In this document: positions 28,928 through 37,889 of the stretch, one piece after another | Layout: every line of letters starts with the position of its first letter | How positions within the stretch are numbered: the first letter of the stretch is position 1 | Source of the DNA: Ruminococcaceae bacterium BL-4 | GTDB taxonomy: Bacteria > Bacillota > Clostridia > Oscillospirales > Acutalibacteraceae | DNA: 64,000 nucleotides | NCBI GenBank assembly: GCA_902809935.1 | Contig: LR778134.1 | Span: 2,108,001-2,172,000, forward strand | Reading direction: 5' to 3' | Position numbers and translations under genes: made by a program | The notes under the pieces: generated by a model | Told to the model about the DNA's origin: nothing | Seen by the model: the letters and a program-made list of their open reading frames with translations, nothing else | Databases searched by the model: none

Positions 28928-29808
28928 TCTTTTTCCTCCTTACGAAATAACAGTTCTTTTTGCATTGCAGGTAATCCTTTTTGTATAATATTCTGCAAAA
29001 TCGACTGAAAAGAAGTCCAATCCATCAGTGAAAATGCAGCGAGTAAACGTGAAAGGGTCAAATTTAAAGATGCATTTGCTTTTTGTCGTATGAAATCAAA
29101 TTTCTCTTTCCCGGCTTTTTGAGTCAGCCCGGATTCTCTAATGAGACAGTTAAAGCTACCTGATTCCAAATCTTTTTCCAAGTCATCCGACGCGTCCATA
29201 ATATAAACCCAGCGACCTAGAAAATATCCAAATTCATACAGCGTCCTTGAAAGCGGAGAAAAACTTTCTCCCCCTTCATGCTGCAAAATTTTTCCAAGCA
29301 TCTGTGCTGTTGGAGACGCACAGGCATCCATCTTTTGCCCTTCCGTCTCCACCTGATTCTGTGCCGTCATTGTCTCTGTAACAATCTTGTCCATCCAAGG
29401 AAAATCAGCTTTCGCGCGTTTCTGTGCTCTGCGGGACAGCGGCAAAAGCAGTCGTGCACGAATTTTTCCTTTTCCACGATCCCGCAGGTCATCCTCAAGC
29501 TTAAAGCAAGTCATCAAAACACTTAAAGCTGCCGCCTGATGAAATGACTCTTCAGCATTTTGACAAAAACTGCATTTTTTCAGCGGATTGACCACACAAT
29601 GCCCATCACTATAACAAGGCTTTTCTTTTCTCAAAGACATCAGAATCATGGTATAAAAAGTACAGTCATAACTTAGCGTTAACCGGGAAAGCCGACCATA
29701 ATAACGGCCAAGATTTTTACATAACCCGCAGTATATCCCGCGATAACTTTCCCATTCCCGAACCAAAAGTTCAGGCTTAAACGGTCTGATATAACCAAAC
29801 AACGGCAC
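28924..29808 (-). CDS. DUF5685-family protein
   Basis: A 294-residue soluble, helix-rich protein recognised by GIYCGLCKNLG, LSYDCTFYTMIL and the DASDDLEKD segment. Two Cys pairs are visible (CGLC near residue 28; CSFC near 79). Late acidic motifs (DDLRDRG, DDLEKD) look like isoprenoid-synthase-type helices, but no function is known. The GTG at 29808 follows AAGGATGG. It is the first gene of a three-gene operon with a J-domain protein. Confidence 0.72.
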   Translation of the reverse strand: MPLFGYIRPFKPELLVREWESYRGIYCGLCKNLGRYYGRLSRLTLSYDCTFYTMILMSLRKEKPCYSDGHCVVNPLKKCSFCQNAEESFHQAAALSVLMTCFKLEDDLRDRGKGKIRARLLLPLSRRAQKRAKADFPWMDKIVTETMTAQNQVETEGQKMDACASPTAQMLGKILQHEGGESFSPLSRTLYEFGYFLGRWVYIMDASDDLEKDLESGSFNCLIRESGLTQKAGKEKFDFIRQKANASLNLTLSRLLAAFSLMDWTSFQSILQNIIQKGLPAMQKELLFRKEEKE

Positions 29809-29839
29809 CCATCCTTACTCTCTACTAATAAAGATTAAC

Positions 29840-29853
29840 TTATTGTACAATAA
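29840..29853. repeat. 14-bp perfect palindrome in divergent promoter region
   Basis: TTATTGTACAATAA is a perfect palindrome, 31 nt from the DUF5685 start. A second inverted repeat (AAATCA / TGATTT) is adjacent. It could be an operator. The 252-nt region 29809-30060 otherwise holds only the promoter of the 30061 gene. Confidence 0.4.
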
Positions 29854-29977
29854 ATCACCCGATGATTTGTTGAACAATGTGTTAATTTTGTCCGATTTTT
29901 GTAATCTTTTGCGGATCTACGAAAATGTTTCATAATCGCATCTGCAAAATTTTAGGCAAATTTTATAAAATTTATTG

Positions 29978-30006
29978 TTGATAGTTTCACATTCCTATGG
30001 TATGAT
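29978..30006 (+). promoter_or_regulatory. sigma-A promoter for the 30061 gene
   Basis: TTGATA, 17-nt spacer, TATGAT, about 55 nt upstream of the ATG. Confidence 0.72.
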
Positions 30007-30060
30007 AAATTTTGTAGAAAACAATAGTAGATATTCACTTTATGATAGGAGGGATTTTCG

Positions 30061-30306
30061 ATGAAACTTTATGATATTGACATCGGAGATTTTATGCAGC
30101 TACTAGATCGTGCAAAAGGCGACGTAATTCTTGAAACAGATGACGGAAACAAGCTGAACCTCAAAAGTAAACTATGCCAGCTGTATGGTGTAAAACAGCT
30201 TTTGGAGAGTGCCAAAAATGCAACCATCACTGCAGAAATTAAACTAACGAATCCGGAAGATCAAATTTTGTTTTTAAAGTACCTGACAGATTCCACAACT
30301 CTTTAA
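30061..30306 (+). CDS. small conserved clostridial protein, function unknown
   Basis: An 81-residue soluble protein (MKLYDIDIGDFMQLLDRAKG...). It is of the type with an early DFM-x2-LD and a central LNLKSKLCQL. From memory, similar proteins are widespread in Clostridia and often mis-annotated as 'polyA polymerase'; there is no nucleotidyltransferase motif. SD AGGAGGG lies about 7 nt before the ATG. It has its own promoter and strong terminator. Confidence 0.75.
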   Translation: MKLYDIDIGDFMQLLDRAKGDVILETDDGNKLNLKSKLCQLYGVKQLLESAKNATITAEIKLTNPEDQILFLKYLTDSTTL

Positions 30307-30325
30307 GCTTTCAAAATTCACGAAT

Positions 30326-30367
30326 TCCCCGAAACCCTATTTTCTTGGGTTTCGGGGGATTTTTTTG
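30326..30367 (+). terminator. strong terminator after the 30061 gene
   Basis: Stem CCCCGAAACCC / GGGTTTCGGGG with a 9-nt loop followed by a T8 run. It lies 3' of uvrA on the other strand. Confidence 0.92.
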
Positions 30368-30374
30368 CAAAAAT

Positions 30375-33203
30375 TCAGGTGTGCTCCAAAAGCTTACGAA
30401 GATACTGTCCTGTATAAGACTGTTCCACCGCTGCAATCTGCTCCGGCGTTCCTTTCGCAATGACCGTTCCACCACCGTCGCCGCCTTCCGGTCCAAGGTC
30501 GATCACATAATCTGCTGTCTTGATCAAATCCAGATTATGTTCAATCACAACTACAGTATTTCCTCCGTCCACCAGTCTCTGAAGGACTTCGATCAACTGA
30601 TGCACATCAGCAATGTGCAGGCCGGTAGTCGGTTCGTCCAAAATATAAATCGTTCTGCCAGTGCTTCTTTTAGAAAGCTCCGCTGCCAACTTAACGCGCT
30701 GTGCTTCACCGCCTGAAAGCGTCGTTGCCGGCTGTCCAATTTTGATATATCCGAGTCCAACCTCCTGCAAAGTCTGCAGCCTTCTGGCAATTCGCGGAAT
30801 TGCCCCGAAAAATTGTGCGCCCTCTTCGACCGTCATTTCCAGTACATCATAAATATTTTTTCCTTTATACTGAATTTCCAGCGTTTCGCGATTGTACCTC
30901 TTTCCGTGACAAGCATCACAAGGAACATAGATATCCGGTAAAAAATGCATTTCAATTTTAATAATGCCGTCGCCTTCACATGCCTCGCACCGACCGCCCT
31001 TCACATTGAAAGAAAAGCGGCTGGAAGAAAATCCCCGCAGTTTTGCCTCTTGTGTGCTCGCAAACAAATTGCGGATATCCGTAAAGACGCCCGTATAGGT
31101 AGCAGGATTGGAACGTGGAGTTCTGCCAATAGGTGACTGGTCGATCGCAATCACTTTATCCAATGCGGAAAGCCCAGTGATTTTTTTAAATTGTCCCGGC
31201 CTTGATTTAGCCCCATTTAATTCCCGTGCCAAATATTTATACAGAATTTCATTTATAAGGGAAGATTTTCCAGAACCGGAAACGCCAGTCACACAAATAA
31301 ACGTGCCTAACGGAAAACTCACATCAATATTCTTTAGGTTATTCTGCTCAGCTCCCTCGATTTTTAAGAAATTCCCGTTCCCTTTCCTACGCTCTTTCGG
31401 GACCTCCACTTTCTTCTTCCCGCTCAGATACTGGCCGGTAATAGAAGCTTCACAATTTAAAATATCTTCCGGCTTGCCGTTAAAGACCACTTCTCCGCCG
31501 TGAATTCCAGCACCAGGACCAATATCCACCAGATGATCGGCAGCACGCATGGTATCCTCATCATGCTCTACAACAATCACAGTATTTCCCTGATCCCTCA
31601 GATGCTTTAATGTAGCAAGAAGTTTATCATTATCACGCTGATGCAGTCCGATACTGGGCTCGTCCAAAATATAGAGAACCCCCATTAAAGAGGAACCAAT
31701 CTGCGTTGCAAGCCGAATTCGCTGACTTTCTCCTCCGGAAAGTGTCCCGGAACCGCGGCTGAGTGTCAGATATTCGAGGCCAACGCTCTTTAAAAATCCA
31801 AGTCTTGAAAAAATCTCTTTCAAAATTGGCTTTGCAATCATGGCATCTCGGCCTTCCAAATGCAAACCATGAAAGAAATCCAACGCCTTGTTGATGGAAA
31901 GGTCGCAAAGCTGCGAAATATTCAGCCCGCCTACCGTAACCGCCAGACTCATTGGGGACAAACGCTGTCCATGACAAGCATCGCACGGGATTGCGCTCAT
32001 ATAGGACTCGATTTCTTCCTTTACCCAGTTGCTGCTGGTCTCACGAAAACGGCGCTCCAGGTTATTAATAATCCCCTCAAAGGTCGTTAAATACTTTCCA
32101 GAACCATATTCATTTTTTCGGACGATTTGAATTTTTTCACCATCCGTACCATAGAGCAGAATCTGAATAATCTCCTCCGGCAAATTTTTGATCGGCGTTT
32201 TTAACGAAAAATGATAGTGCTTAGAAAGTGCTTCCATATACATCGAAGCAATCGTACTGCCCTCCATCGCCCAACCACTGGCTTTTAAGCCGCCCTGCGC
32301 AATGGAAAGATTTTTATCAGGAAGAATTCTCTCGGGATCAATTTTCATAAAAACGCCCAGTCCGGTGCATTTTGGACAAGCGCCAAACGGATTATTAAAG
32401 GAAAACATGCGGGGAGTCAGCTCATCGACTCCCACCCCATGCTCCGGACAAGCATAATTTAGAGAAAAAGCATGGTCTTCCCCATCAACCGGACTGACAA
32501 CGATCAAACCCTGAGAAAGACTGGAGGCCGTCTCTAAAGAATCCGCCAATCGGGAACGAATTGATGATGTGACAACAAGCCGATCCACTACAATCTCGAT
32601 CGTATGCTTTTTATTCTTTTCCAGTTTGATTTCTTCCGAAAGGTCATAGAGAATTCCATCTATCCGTGCCCGAACAAATCCACTGCGGCGTGCAGCTTCT
32701 AATTCCTTGGTGTGTTCTCCCTTCCGTGCTTTTACGATCGGTGCCAAAATCTGAATTTTTGTCTTTTCCGGCATTGCAAGCACGCGGTCTACAACCTGAT
32801 CGATGGTCTGCTGACGGATCTCTCTACCGCAGATCGGGCAATGCGGAACTCCAACTCTCGCATATAGAAGGCGCAGATAGTCATAAATTTCCGTCACGGT
32901 TCCCACTGTGGACCGCGGATTCTTGGAAGTTGTCTTCTGATCGATCGAAATTGCCGGCGAAAGTCCTTCAATGGAATCCACGTCCGGTTTATCCATCTGC
33001 CCCAAAAACTGCCTTGCATAGGAAGAAAGCGACTCTACATATCTTCTCTGACCTTCCGCATAAATGGTGTCAAAGGCCAGACTGCTTTTTCCGCTGCCGG
33101 AAAGTCCCGTAAAAACGATCAATTTATCTCTGGGAATTTCCAGACTGATATTTTTAAGATTGTGTTCTCTTGCTCCCCTGATGATGATATTTTTTGGCTC
33201 CAT
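30375..33203 (-). CDS. uvrA: excinuclease ABC subunit A
   Basis: A 942-residue damage-recognition ATPase. Two ABC modules are seen: Walker [15 protein letters not shown] near residue 32 and [14 protein letters not shown] near 640. Each has LSGGESQRI or LSGGEAQRV signatures. Zinc modules include CPICGRE and CEACEGDG ... CDACHGKRY. It follows uvrB by 30 nt and has SD AAAGGA. Confidence 0.97.
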   Translation of the reverse strand: MEPKNIIIRGAREHNLKNISLEIPRDKLIVFTGLSGSGKSSLAFDTIYAEGQRRYVESLSSYARQFLGQMDKPDVDSIEGLSPAISIDQKTTSKNPRSTVGTVTEIYDYLRLLYARVGVPHCPICGREIRQQTIDQVVDRVLAMPEKTKIQILAPIVKARKGEHTKELEAARRSGFVRARIDGILYDLSEEIKLEKNKKHTIEIVVDRLVVTSSIRSRLADSLETASSLSQGLIVVSPVDGEDHAFSLNYACPEHGVGVDELTPRMFSFNNPFGACPKCTGLGVFMKIDPERILPDKNLSIAQGGLKASGWAMEGSTIASMYMEALSKHYHFSLKTPIKNLPEEIIQILLYGTDGEKIQIVRKNEYGSGKYLTTFEGIINNLERRFRETSSNWVKEEIESYMSAIPCDACHGQRLSPMSLAVTVGGLNISQLCDLSINKALDFFHGLHLEGRDAMIAKPILKEIFSRLGFLKSVGLEYLTLSRGSGTLSGGESQRIRLATQIGSSLMGVLYILDEPSIGLHQRDNDKLLATLKHLRDQGNTVIVVEHDEDTMRAADHLVDIGPGAGIHGGEVVFNGKPEDILNCEASITGQYLSGKKKVEVPKERRKGNGNFLKIEGAEQNNLKNIDVSFPLGTFICVTGVSGSGKSSLINEILYKYLARELNGAKSRPGQFKKITGLSALDKVIAIDQSPIGRTPRSNPATYTGVFTDIRNLFASTQEAKLRGFSSSRFSFNVKGGRCEACEGDGIIKIEMHFLPDIYVPCDACHGKRYNRETLEIQYKGKNIYDVLEMTVEEGAQFFGAIPRIARRLQTLQEVGLGYIKIGQPATTLSGGEAQRVKLAAELSKRSTGRTIYILDEPTTGLHIADVHQLIEVLQRLVDGGNTVVVIEHNLDLIKTADYVIDLGPEGGDGGGTVIAKGTPEQIAAVEQSYTGQYLRKLLEHT

Positions 33204-33233
33204 GAATCCGTTTCCTTTCTATTTCTGGAAAAT

Positions 33234-35195
33234 TCATTTTCCCTCTTGCAGTTCTTTGATTTTATCTCTCAAAAATGCAGCATGTTCAAATTCCAACAAT
33301 TTTGCAGCTGCTTTCATCTCACGAGTAAGCTGCTCGATCATCTGATGGCGCTCAATCGGAGATAAATATTTTTTCTTTTTCTTCTTATCCTCTTTATGCG
33401 TAGAAATCTCCAGAATCTCCGAAACTTTTTTCTGTATGGTTTTGGGGGTAATCCCATGCTCCTGATTATAAGCGACCTGTAACTTTCGGCGACGGTTCGT
33501 CTCTCGGATTGCCGCCTCCATGCTGGGCGTCACTGTATCTGCATACATGATCACCTTTCCGGAAACATTGCGCGCCGCACGGCCGCTTGTCTGAATTAGG
33601 CTTCGCTCGGAACGCAAAAAGCCTTCTTTATCTGCATCTAAGATTGCCACCAGACTGACTTCCGGAATATCCAATCCCTCACGCAGAAGGTTGATTCCTA
33701 CCAAAACATCAAACTCTCCCAAACGCAGATCCCGGATAATTTCCATCCGTTCCACCGTATCGATATCATGGTGCATATACCGTACCCGAATACCCATTCC
33801 CTGCAGATAAGAGGTCAGATCCTCTGCCATCTTTTTGGTCAAAGTCGTAACCAAAACTCTTTCCTTTTTCTCTGCGCGCAGGTTGATCTCACTGATCAAA
33901 TCGTCAATCTGCCCATCGGTCGGCTTTACAAAGATTTCCGGATCAAGAAGCCCAGTCGGACGAATCACCTGCTCCACCACCTGAGACGCTTTCGAAAGCT
34001 CCCAGTCTCCCGGCGTTGCACTGACAAAGACCGCCTGGTTTACATGATGATAAAATTCGTCAAAAGTCAGCGGACGATTATCATAAGCGCTCGGAAGGCG
34101 AAATCCAAAATCCACCAAGGATTTTTTCCGTGCCTGATCACCTGCATACATACTGCGCACCTGCGGCAGCGTCACATGGGACTCATCCACAAAAAGCAAA
34201 AAGTCTTCCGGAAAATAATCGAGCAGTGTGCACGGCGCGCTTCCCGGAGCACGGCCGGCCATCACCCGAGAATAGTTTTCAATTCCTTTACAGAAGCCGA
34301 TTTCAGAAAGCATTTCCATATCATAAGTTGTGCGCTCTCTAATCCTCTGTGCCTCGATCAGCTTTCCATGCTCTTCAAAAAATTTAACGCGCTCTTCCAT
34401 CTCATCATAGATGGAAGAAAGTGCCTTTTTCAGTTTTCCCTGCGGCACAATATAATGAGAAGCCGGATAGATGGCAACATGCTTTATTTCGGCTTTTAAT
34501 TCTCCGGTAACTGGGTTGATCTCCGTGATTCTGTCAATCTCATCCCCAAAAAATTCTACTCGAATCACCGTATCATTGGAATAAGAAGGCCAAATTTCCA
34601 CAACGTCTCCCCGGACCCGAAACTTATTTCTGGAGAGGGCAACATCATTTCGTTCAAATTGGATCTCCACCAACTTCTTTAAAAGCTCGTCCCGACTTTT
34701 TTCCATTCCCGGACGCAATGAAATCACCATCGTCCGGTAATCGATTGGGTCGCCAAGAGAATAAATACAGCTGACACTCGCAACAATAATGACGTCTCTG
34801 CGCTCTGAAAGCGCACTGGTCGCCGAATGGCGCAGTTTATCGATTTCATCATTGATTGCCGAATCTTTTTCGATATAAGTATCCGTCTGCGCAATATACG
34901 CCTCCGGCTGATAATAATCATAATAAGAGACAAAATATTCCACTGAATTTTCAGGGAAAAATTCCCGGAATTCAGAGCAAAGCTGAGCTGCCAGCGTTTT
35001 ATTGTGTGCCAAAACCAGTGTGGGACGATTTACTTTCGCGATCACATTTGCCATCGTAAAAGTCTTTCCAGAACCGGTTACGCCTAGCAACACCTGCTCA
35101 TGATCTCCCTCTTTTAGCCCCTGTACCAGCTTTTGAATTGCCTGCGGCTGATCACCAGTAGGCTGATATTTACTGTGTAATTTAAAACGATCCAA
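33234..35195 (-). CDS. uvrB: excinuclease ABC subunit B
   Basis: A 653-residue helicase-like subunit. Walker [11 protein letters not shown] lies near residue 38, the beta-hairpin region [14 protein letters not shown] follows, then the helicase motifs [14 protein letters not shown] and QTSGRAARN. The C-terminal UVR domain (about 615-650) contacts UvrC. The TTG at 35195 has the SD GGAGG 8 nt upstream. uvrB and uvrA form one unit. Confidence 0.97.
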   Translation of the reverse strand: MDRFKLHSKYQPTGDQPQAIQKLVQGLKEGDHEQVLLGVTGSGKTFTMANVIAKVNRPTLVLAHNKTLAAQLCSEFREFFPENSVEYFVSYYDYYQPEAYIAQTDTYIEKDSAINDEIDKLRHSATSALSERRDVIIVASVSCIYSLGDPIDYRTMVISLRPGMEKSRDELLKKLVEIQFERNDVALSRNKFRVRGDVVEIWPSYSNDTVIRVEFFGDEIDRITEINPVTGELKAEIKHVAIYPASHYIVPQGKLKKALSSIYDEMEERVKFFEEHGKLIEAQRIRERTTYDMEMLSEIGFCKGIENYSRVMAGRAPGSAPCTLLDYFPEDFLLFVDESHVTLPQVRSMYAGDQARKKSLVDFGFRLPSAYDNRPLTFDEFYHHVNQAVFVSATPGDWELSKASQVVEQVIRPTGLLDPEIFVKPTDGQIDDLISEINLRAEKKERVLVTTLTKKMAEDLTSYLQGMGIRVRYMHHDIDTVERMEIIRDLRLGEFDVLVGINLLREGLDIPEVSLVAILDADKEGFLRSERSLIQTSGRAARNVSGKVIMYADTVTPSMEAAIRETNRRRKLQVAYNQEHGITPKTIQKKVSEILEISTHKEDKKKKKKYLSPIERHQMIEQLTREMKAAAKLLEFEHAAFLRDKIKELQEGK

Positions 35196-35248
35196 TCCGG
35201 TGACCTCCGCATTCCTATTTTTGATAAAAAGTCCTGATTGATGCTATT

Positions 35249-35276
35249 ATTGTACCACAAAACCTCAATATGTAAA
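35249..35276 (-). promoter_or_regulatory. putative sigma-A promoter for uvrBA
   Basis: Minus strand: TTTACA, 16-nt spacer, TACAAT. Confidence 0.5.
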
Positions 35277-35279
35277 TAT

Positions 35280-35300
35280 GAAAACAGATCTGCTGTTTTC
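35280..35300. repeat. inverted repeat next to the uvrB promoter
   Basis: GAAAACAG and CTGTTTTC with a 5-nt gap form an 8-bp inverted repeat just upstream of the uvrB -35. It is not a Bacillus-type LexA box (GAAC-N4-GTTC), but it could be an operator. Confidence 0.45.
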
Positions 35301-35420
35301 CTTTATATGGCATGTCAATTTTTAGTACTCCAATTTTATTTTTATTATAGTCTTTGTCTTTAATCAATAATTTTTTTAAAAAATTATCTGCAAAAATAGA
35401 ATTTTTTCTAAAATTTAATC

Positions 35421-35449
35421 TTGACAAAAAATGTCCAGTTTGATAAAAT
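35421..35449 (+). promoter_or_regulatory. sigma-A promoter for rrf2-acyl-CoA dehydrogenase-FDP
   Basis: TTGACA, 17-nt spacer, TAAAAT. A short inverted repeat GACA-N5-TGTC at 35423-35435 overlaps the -35, a possible site for Rrf2 autoregulation. Confidence 0.8.
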
Positions 35450-35475
35450 GCAAATATGAAGAGGAGGTGGAAAGT

Positions 35476-35886
35476 TTGCTGATTACAAAAGAAACAGACT
35501 ATGCTCTGCGAATTTTGCGTGCATTAGCAAAAAGTGACCGACTAACCACTACGGAGTTGTCTACAAATGAACAGATCCCACAGAATTTTGCCTATAAAAT
35601 TCTGAAGAAGCTTCAAAAGGCAGGATTTGTTGAAATTGCGCGTGGAACCGGAGGCGGATGTGCTTTAACTTCTGATCTCAACAGTATTACTCTATACCAG
35701 CTGATCAATGCCATGGAGCAATCTGCATTTTTAACTGCCTGCACCAAGCCCGGCCAGCATTGCTCATGGCAGGAATCCCATGATGATCAGATATGTCATG
35801 CACACATTCAGCTCTTAAAAATTCAAAAGACGCTGGATCAAGAACTAAAGTCCCATACACTCCAGACTGTTTTATTCGGTAACTAA
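35476..35886 (+). CDS. Rrf2-family transcriptional regulator (probable Fe-S sensor)
   Basis: A 136-residue regulator. The N-terminus LITKETDYALRILRAL and the winged-helix segment IPQNFAYKILKKLQKAGFVEIARGTGGG are typical Rrf2. Three cysteines at 89, 96 and 107 are placed like the [2Fe-2S] ligands of IscR (C92, C98, C104), with wider gaps. C62 lies in the GGGC wing. The TTG at 35476 follows a strong GAGGAGGT SD by 7 nt; the upstream ATG at 35431 lies inside the promoter. It heads a unit with two redox genes, so it may sense iron-sulphur, O2 or NO status. Confidence 0.9.
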   Translation: MLITKETDYALRILRALAKSDRLTTTELSTNEQIPQNFAYKILKKLQKAGFVEIARGTGGGCALTSDLNSITLYQLINAMEQSAFLTACTKPGQHCSWQESHDDQICHAHIQLLKIQKTLDQELKSHTLQTVLFGN

Positions 35887-35958
35887 GCATCCTCTCCCTT
35901 ACTTCGGATCACGGAATCCCAAGAACAAAATTTGGAATTTGCAAAAGGAGGAAACGGT

Positions 35959-37869
35959 ATGTTATTCAAAACCACACAGCAGCATGAGGAACTCCGAGCA
36001 AAAGTTCGGGCGTTCGCAGAAGAAAAAGTGAAGCCTTTAACCTTTTTATTAGACAAAGAAAATGAGTTTCCAACGGAAGCAGTAACCGAGCTTGGAAAAA
36101 TGGGATTGATGGGAATTCCTTATCCAAAAGAATGGGGCGGCATGGGGCTCGATGTTATCAGCTATGCCATTGCGGTAGAAGAGCTTGCGCGTGTTGACGG
36201 CGGCACAGGCGTTATCCTATCGGCTCACACCTCATTAGGCACATGGCCGATTTATGCTTATGGAAATGAAGCACAAAAGAAAAAGTACTTAATTCCGCTA
36301 TGTAAAGGTGAAAAACTTGGTGCATTTGGTTTAACGGAACCGAATGCTGGTTCCGATGCCGGAGGAACAGAAACCACTGCTGTAGATAAAGGCGATTATT
36401 ATTTACTCAATGGCGGCAAAATCTTCATTACCAATGCTCCACTAGCAGATACCTATGTTGTGTTCGCGATTACTACTCCCGATATCGGAACTCACGGTAT
36501 TTCTGCTTTCATTGTAGAAAAAGGTTGGAAAGGATTTGAATTCGGCGACCATTACGATAAAATGGGCATTCGCTCTTCCTCTACCGCTGAACTGATTTTC
36601 AACAATGTGAAAGTGCCAAAAGAAAATCTTCTCGGAAAAGAAGGCCAAGGCTTTAAAATCGCAATGTCCACACTCGACGGCGGCCGCATTGGTATCGCTT
36701 CACAAGCCCTTGGCATCGCACAAGGAGCATTTGATCAAGCGGTAGATTACGCAAAAGAGCGTGTACAGTTTGGAAAACCTATTGCTTTTCAGCAAGGGAT
36801 TTCTTTTAAAATTGCCGATATGGCAACCAAACTACGCTGTGCACGCTTTCTCGTTTACTCCGCAGCAGAAATGAAGGAGAATCACGAACCGTACGGGATG
36901 GAATCTGCCATGGCAAAGCAATATGCTTCTGATATTGCGCTCGAAGTTACAAATGATGCACTTCAAATCTTTGGCGGCACCGGATACCTCAAAGGAATGG
37001 AAGTTGAGCGTATGTACCGGGATGCTAAGATTACTACCATTTACGAGGGCACCAACGAAATTCAGCGCGTCGTCATCGCGTCCCACATTCTAGGCAAGCC
37101 GCCGAAGCAGTCCGGCGAAACCGGTCACCGTACCAAAAAGCCCACCCCTATCACCGGAATCCGCAAAAAGATGATGTTCCGTGACGGGAATGCAAAAGAT
37201 CAAGTGAATTCCCTTGTAGAAGCTCTTAAAAAAGATGGGTTCGACTTTACGGTTGGTATCCCAATTGATACTCCTATCGCGAAAGCCGAGCGTGTTGTTT
37301 CCGCAGGAAAAGGCATTGGCGATAAGAAGAACATGAAACTCATTGAAAATTTGGCTAAAGCAGCAGGCGCAGCCGTTGGCTCTTCCCGTCCGGTCGCCGA
37401 AACGCTCAAGTATATTCCAATCAATCGTTACGTTGGAATGTCCGGCCAAAAATTTACCGGAAATCTATATATCGCATGTGGAATTTCCGGTGCAACACAG
37501 CACCTCAAAGGAATTAAAAACGCTTCCATTATTGTAGCAATCAATAAAAATGGCAACGCCCCGATCTTTAAGAACTGTGATTACGGAATTGTCGGCGATG
37601 TCAATGAAATTCTGCCCCTCCTTACCGAAGCACTCGGTACCGAGGAAAAGAAACCGGCTCCGCCCATGGTAAAAATGAAACGCCCACAAATGCCAAAGCC
37701 GGAACCAATCGGTCCCCGTTACATATGCAATGGCTGCGGCTACGAGTACGTACCGGAATTAGGCGATCAAGATAGCGAAATCGCAGCTGGTACCCAATTT
37801 AAGGATTTACCTGTGGATTGGGTCTGCCCCGAGTGCGCCGAGCCAAAAGATCAGTTTATTGAAGCATAA
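35959..37869 (+). CDS. acyl-CoA dehydrogenase / ETF-alpha FAD domain / rubredoxin fusion
   Basis: A 636-residue three-part protein. Residues 1-380 are a complete acyl-CoA dehydrogenase: signature LTEPNAGSDA, FGGTGYLKGMEVERMYRDAK, and the catalytic base E363 in IYEGTNE. Residues about 446-560 match the C-terminal FAD-binding domain of ETF alpha (RPVAETLKYIPINRYVG and LYIACGISGATQHLKG). A Lys/Pro linker leads to rubredoxin (587-636) with C590-x2-C593 and C623-x2-C626. ETF domain I and ETF beta are absent. Expected to pass electrons between acyl-CoA/enoyl-CoA and rubredoxin. ATG 35959 has SD AGGAGG 7 nt upstream. Confidence 0.95.
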   Translation: MLFKTTQQHEELRAKVRAFAEEKVKPLTFLLDKENEFPTEAVTELGKMGLMGIPYPKEWGGMGLDVISYAIAVEELARVDGGTGVILSAHTSLGTWPIYAYGNEAQKKKYLIPLCKGEKLGAFGLTEPNAGSDAGGTETTAVDKGDYYLLNGGKIFITNAPLADTYVVFAITTPDIGTHGISAFIVEKGWKGFEFGDHYDKMGIRSSSTAELIFNNVKVPKENLLGKEGQGFKIAMSTLDGGRIGIASQALGIAQGAFDQAVDYAKERVQFGKPIAFQQGISFKIADMATKLRCARFLVYSAAEMKENHEPYGMESAMAKQYASDIALEVTNDALQIFGGTGYLKGMEVERMYRDAKITTIYEGTNEIQRVVIASHILGKPPKQSGETGHRTKKPTPITGIRKKMMFRDGNAKDQVNSLVEALKKDGFDFTVGIPIDTPIAKAERVVSAGKGIGDKKNMKLIENLAKAAGAAVGSSRPVAETLKYIPINRYVGMSGQKFTGNLYIACGISGATQHLKGIKNASIIVAINKNGNAPIFKNCDYGIVGDVNEILPLLTEALGTEEKKPAPPMVKMKRPQMPKPEPIGPRYICNGCGYEYVPELGDQDSEIAAGTQFKDLPVDWVCPECAEPKDQFIEA

Positions 37870-37889
37870 AATCGAAGGGAGGAAATTTC

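Noticed and set aside
33768-34499. 243-residue open frame antisense to uvrB
   Set aside because: Shadow frame, no SD, no recognisable domain.
35280-35300. LexA box upstream of uvrB
   Set aside because: The arms do not match the Firmicutes GAAC-N4-GTTC pattern and the spacing is 5; kept only as an unassigned inverted repeat.
35215-35427. 70-residue minus-strand frame upstream of uvrB
   Set aside because: Lies in the AT-rich promoter region, low-complexity Lys/Asn/Ile/Phe product, no SD.
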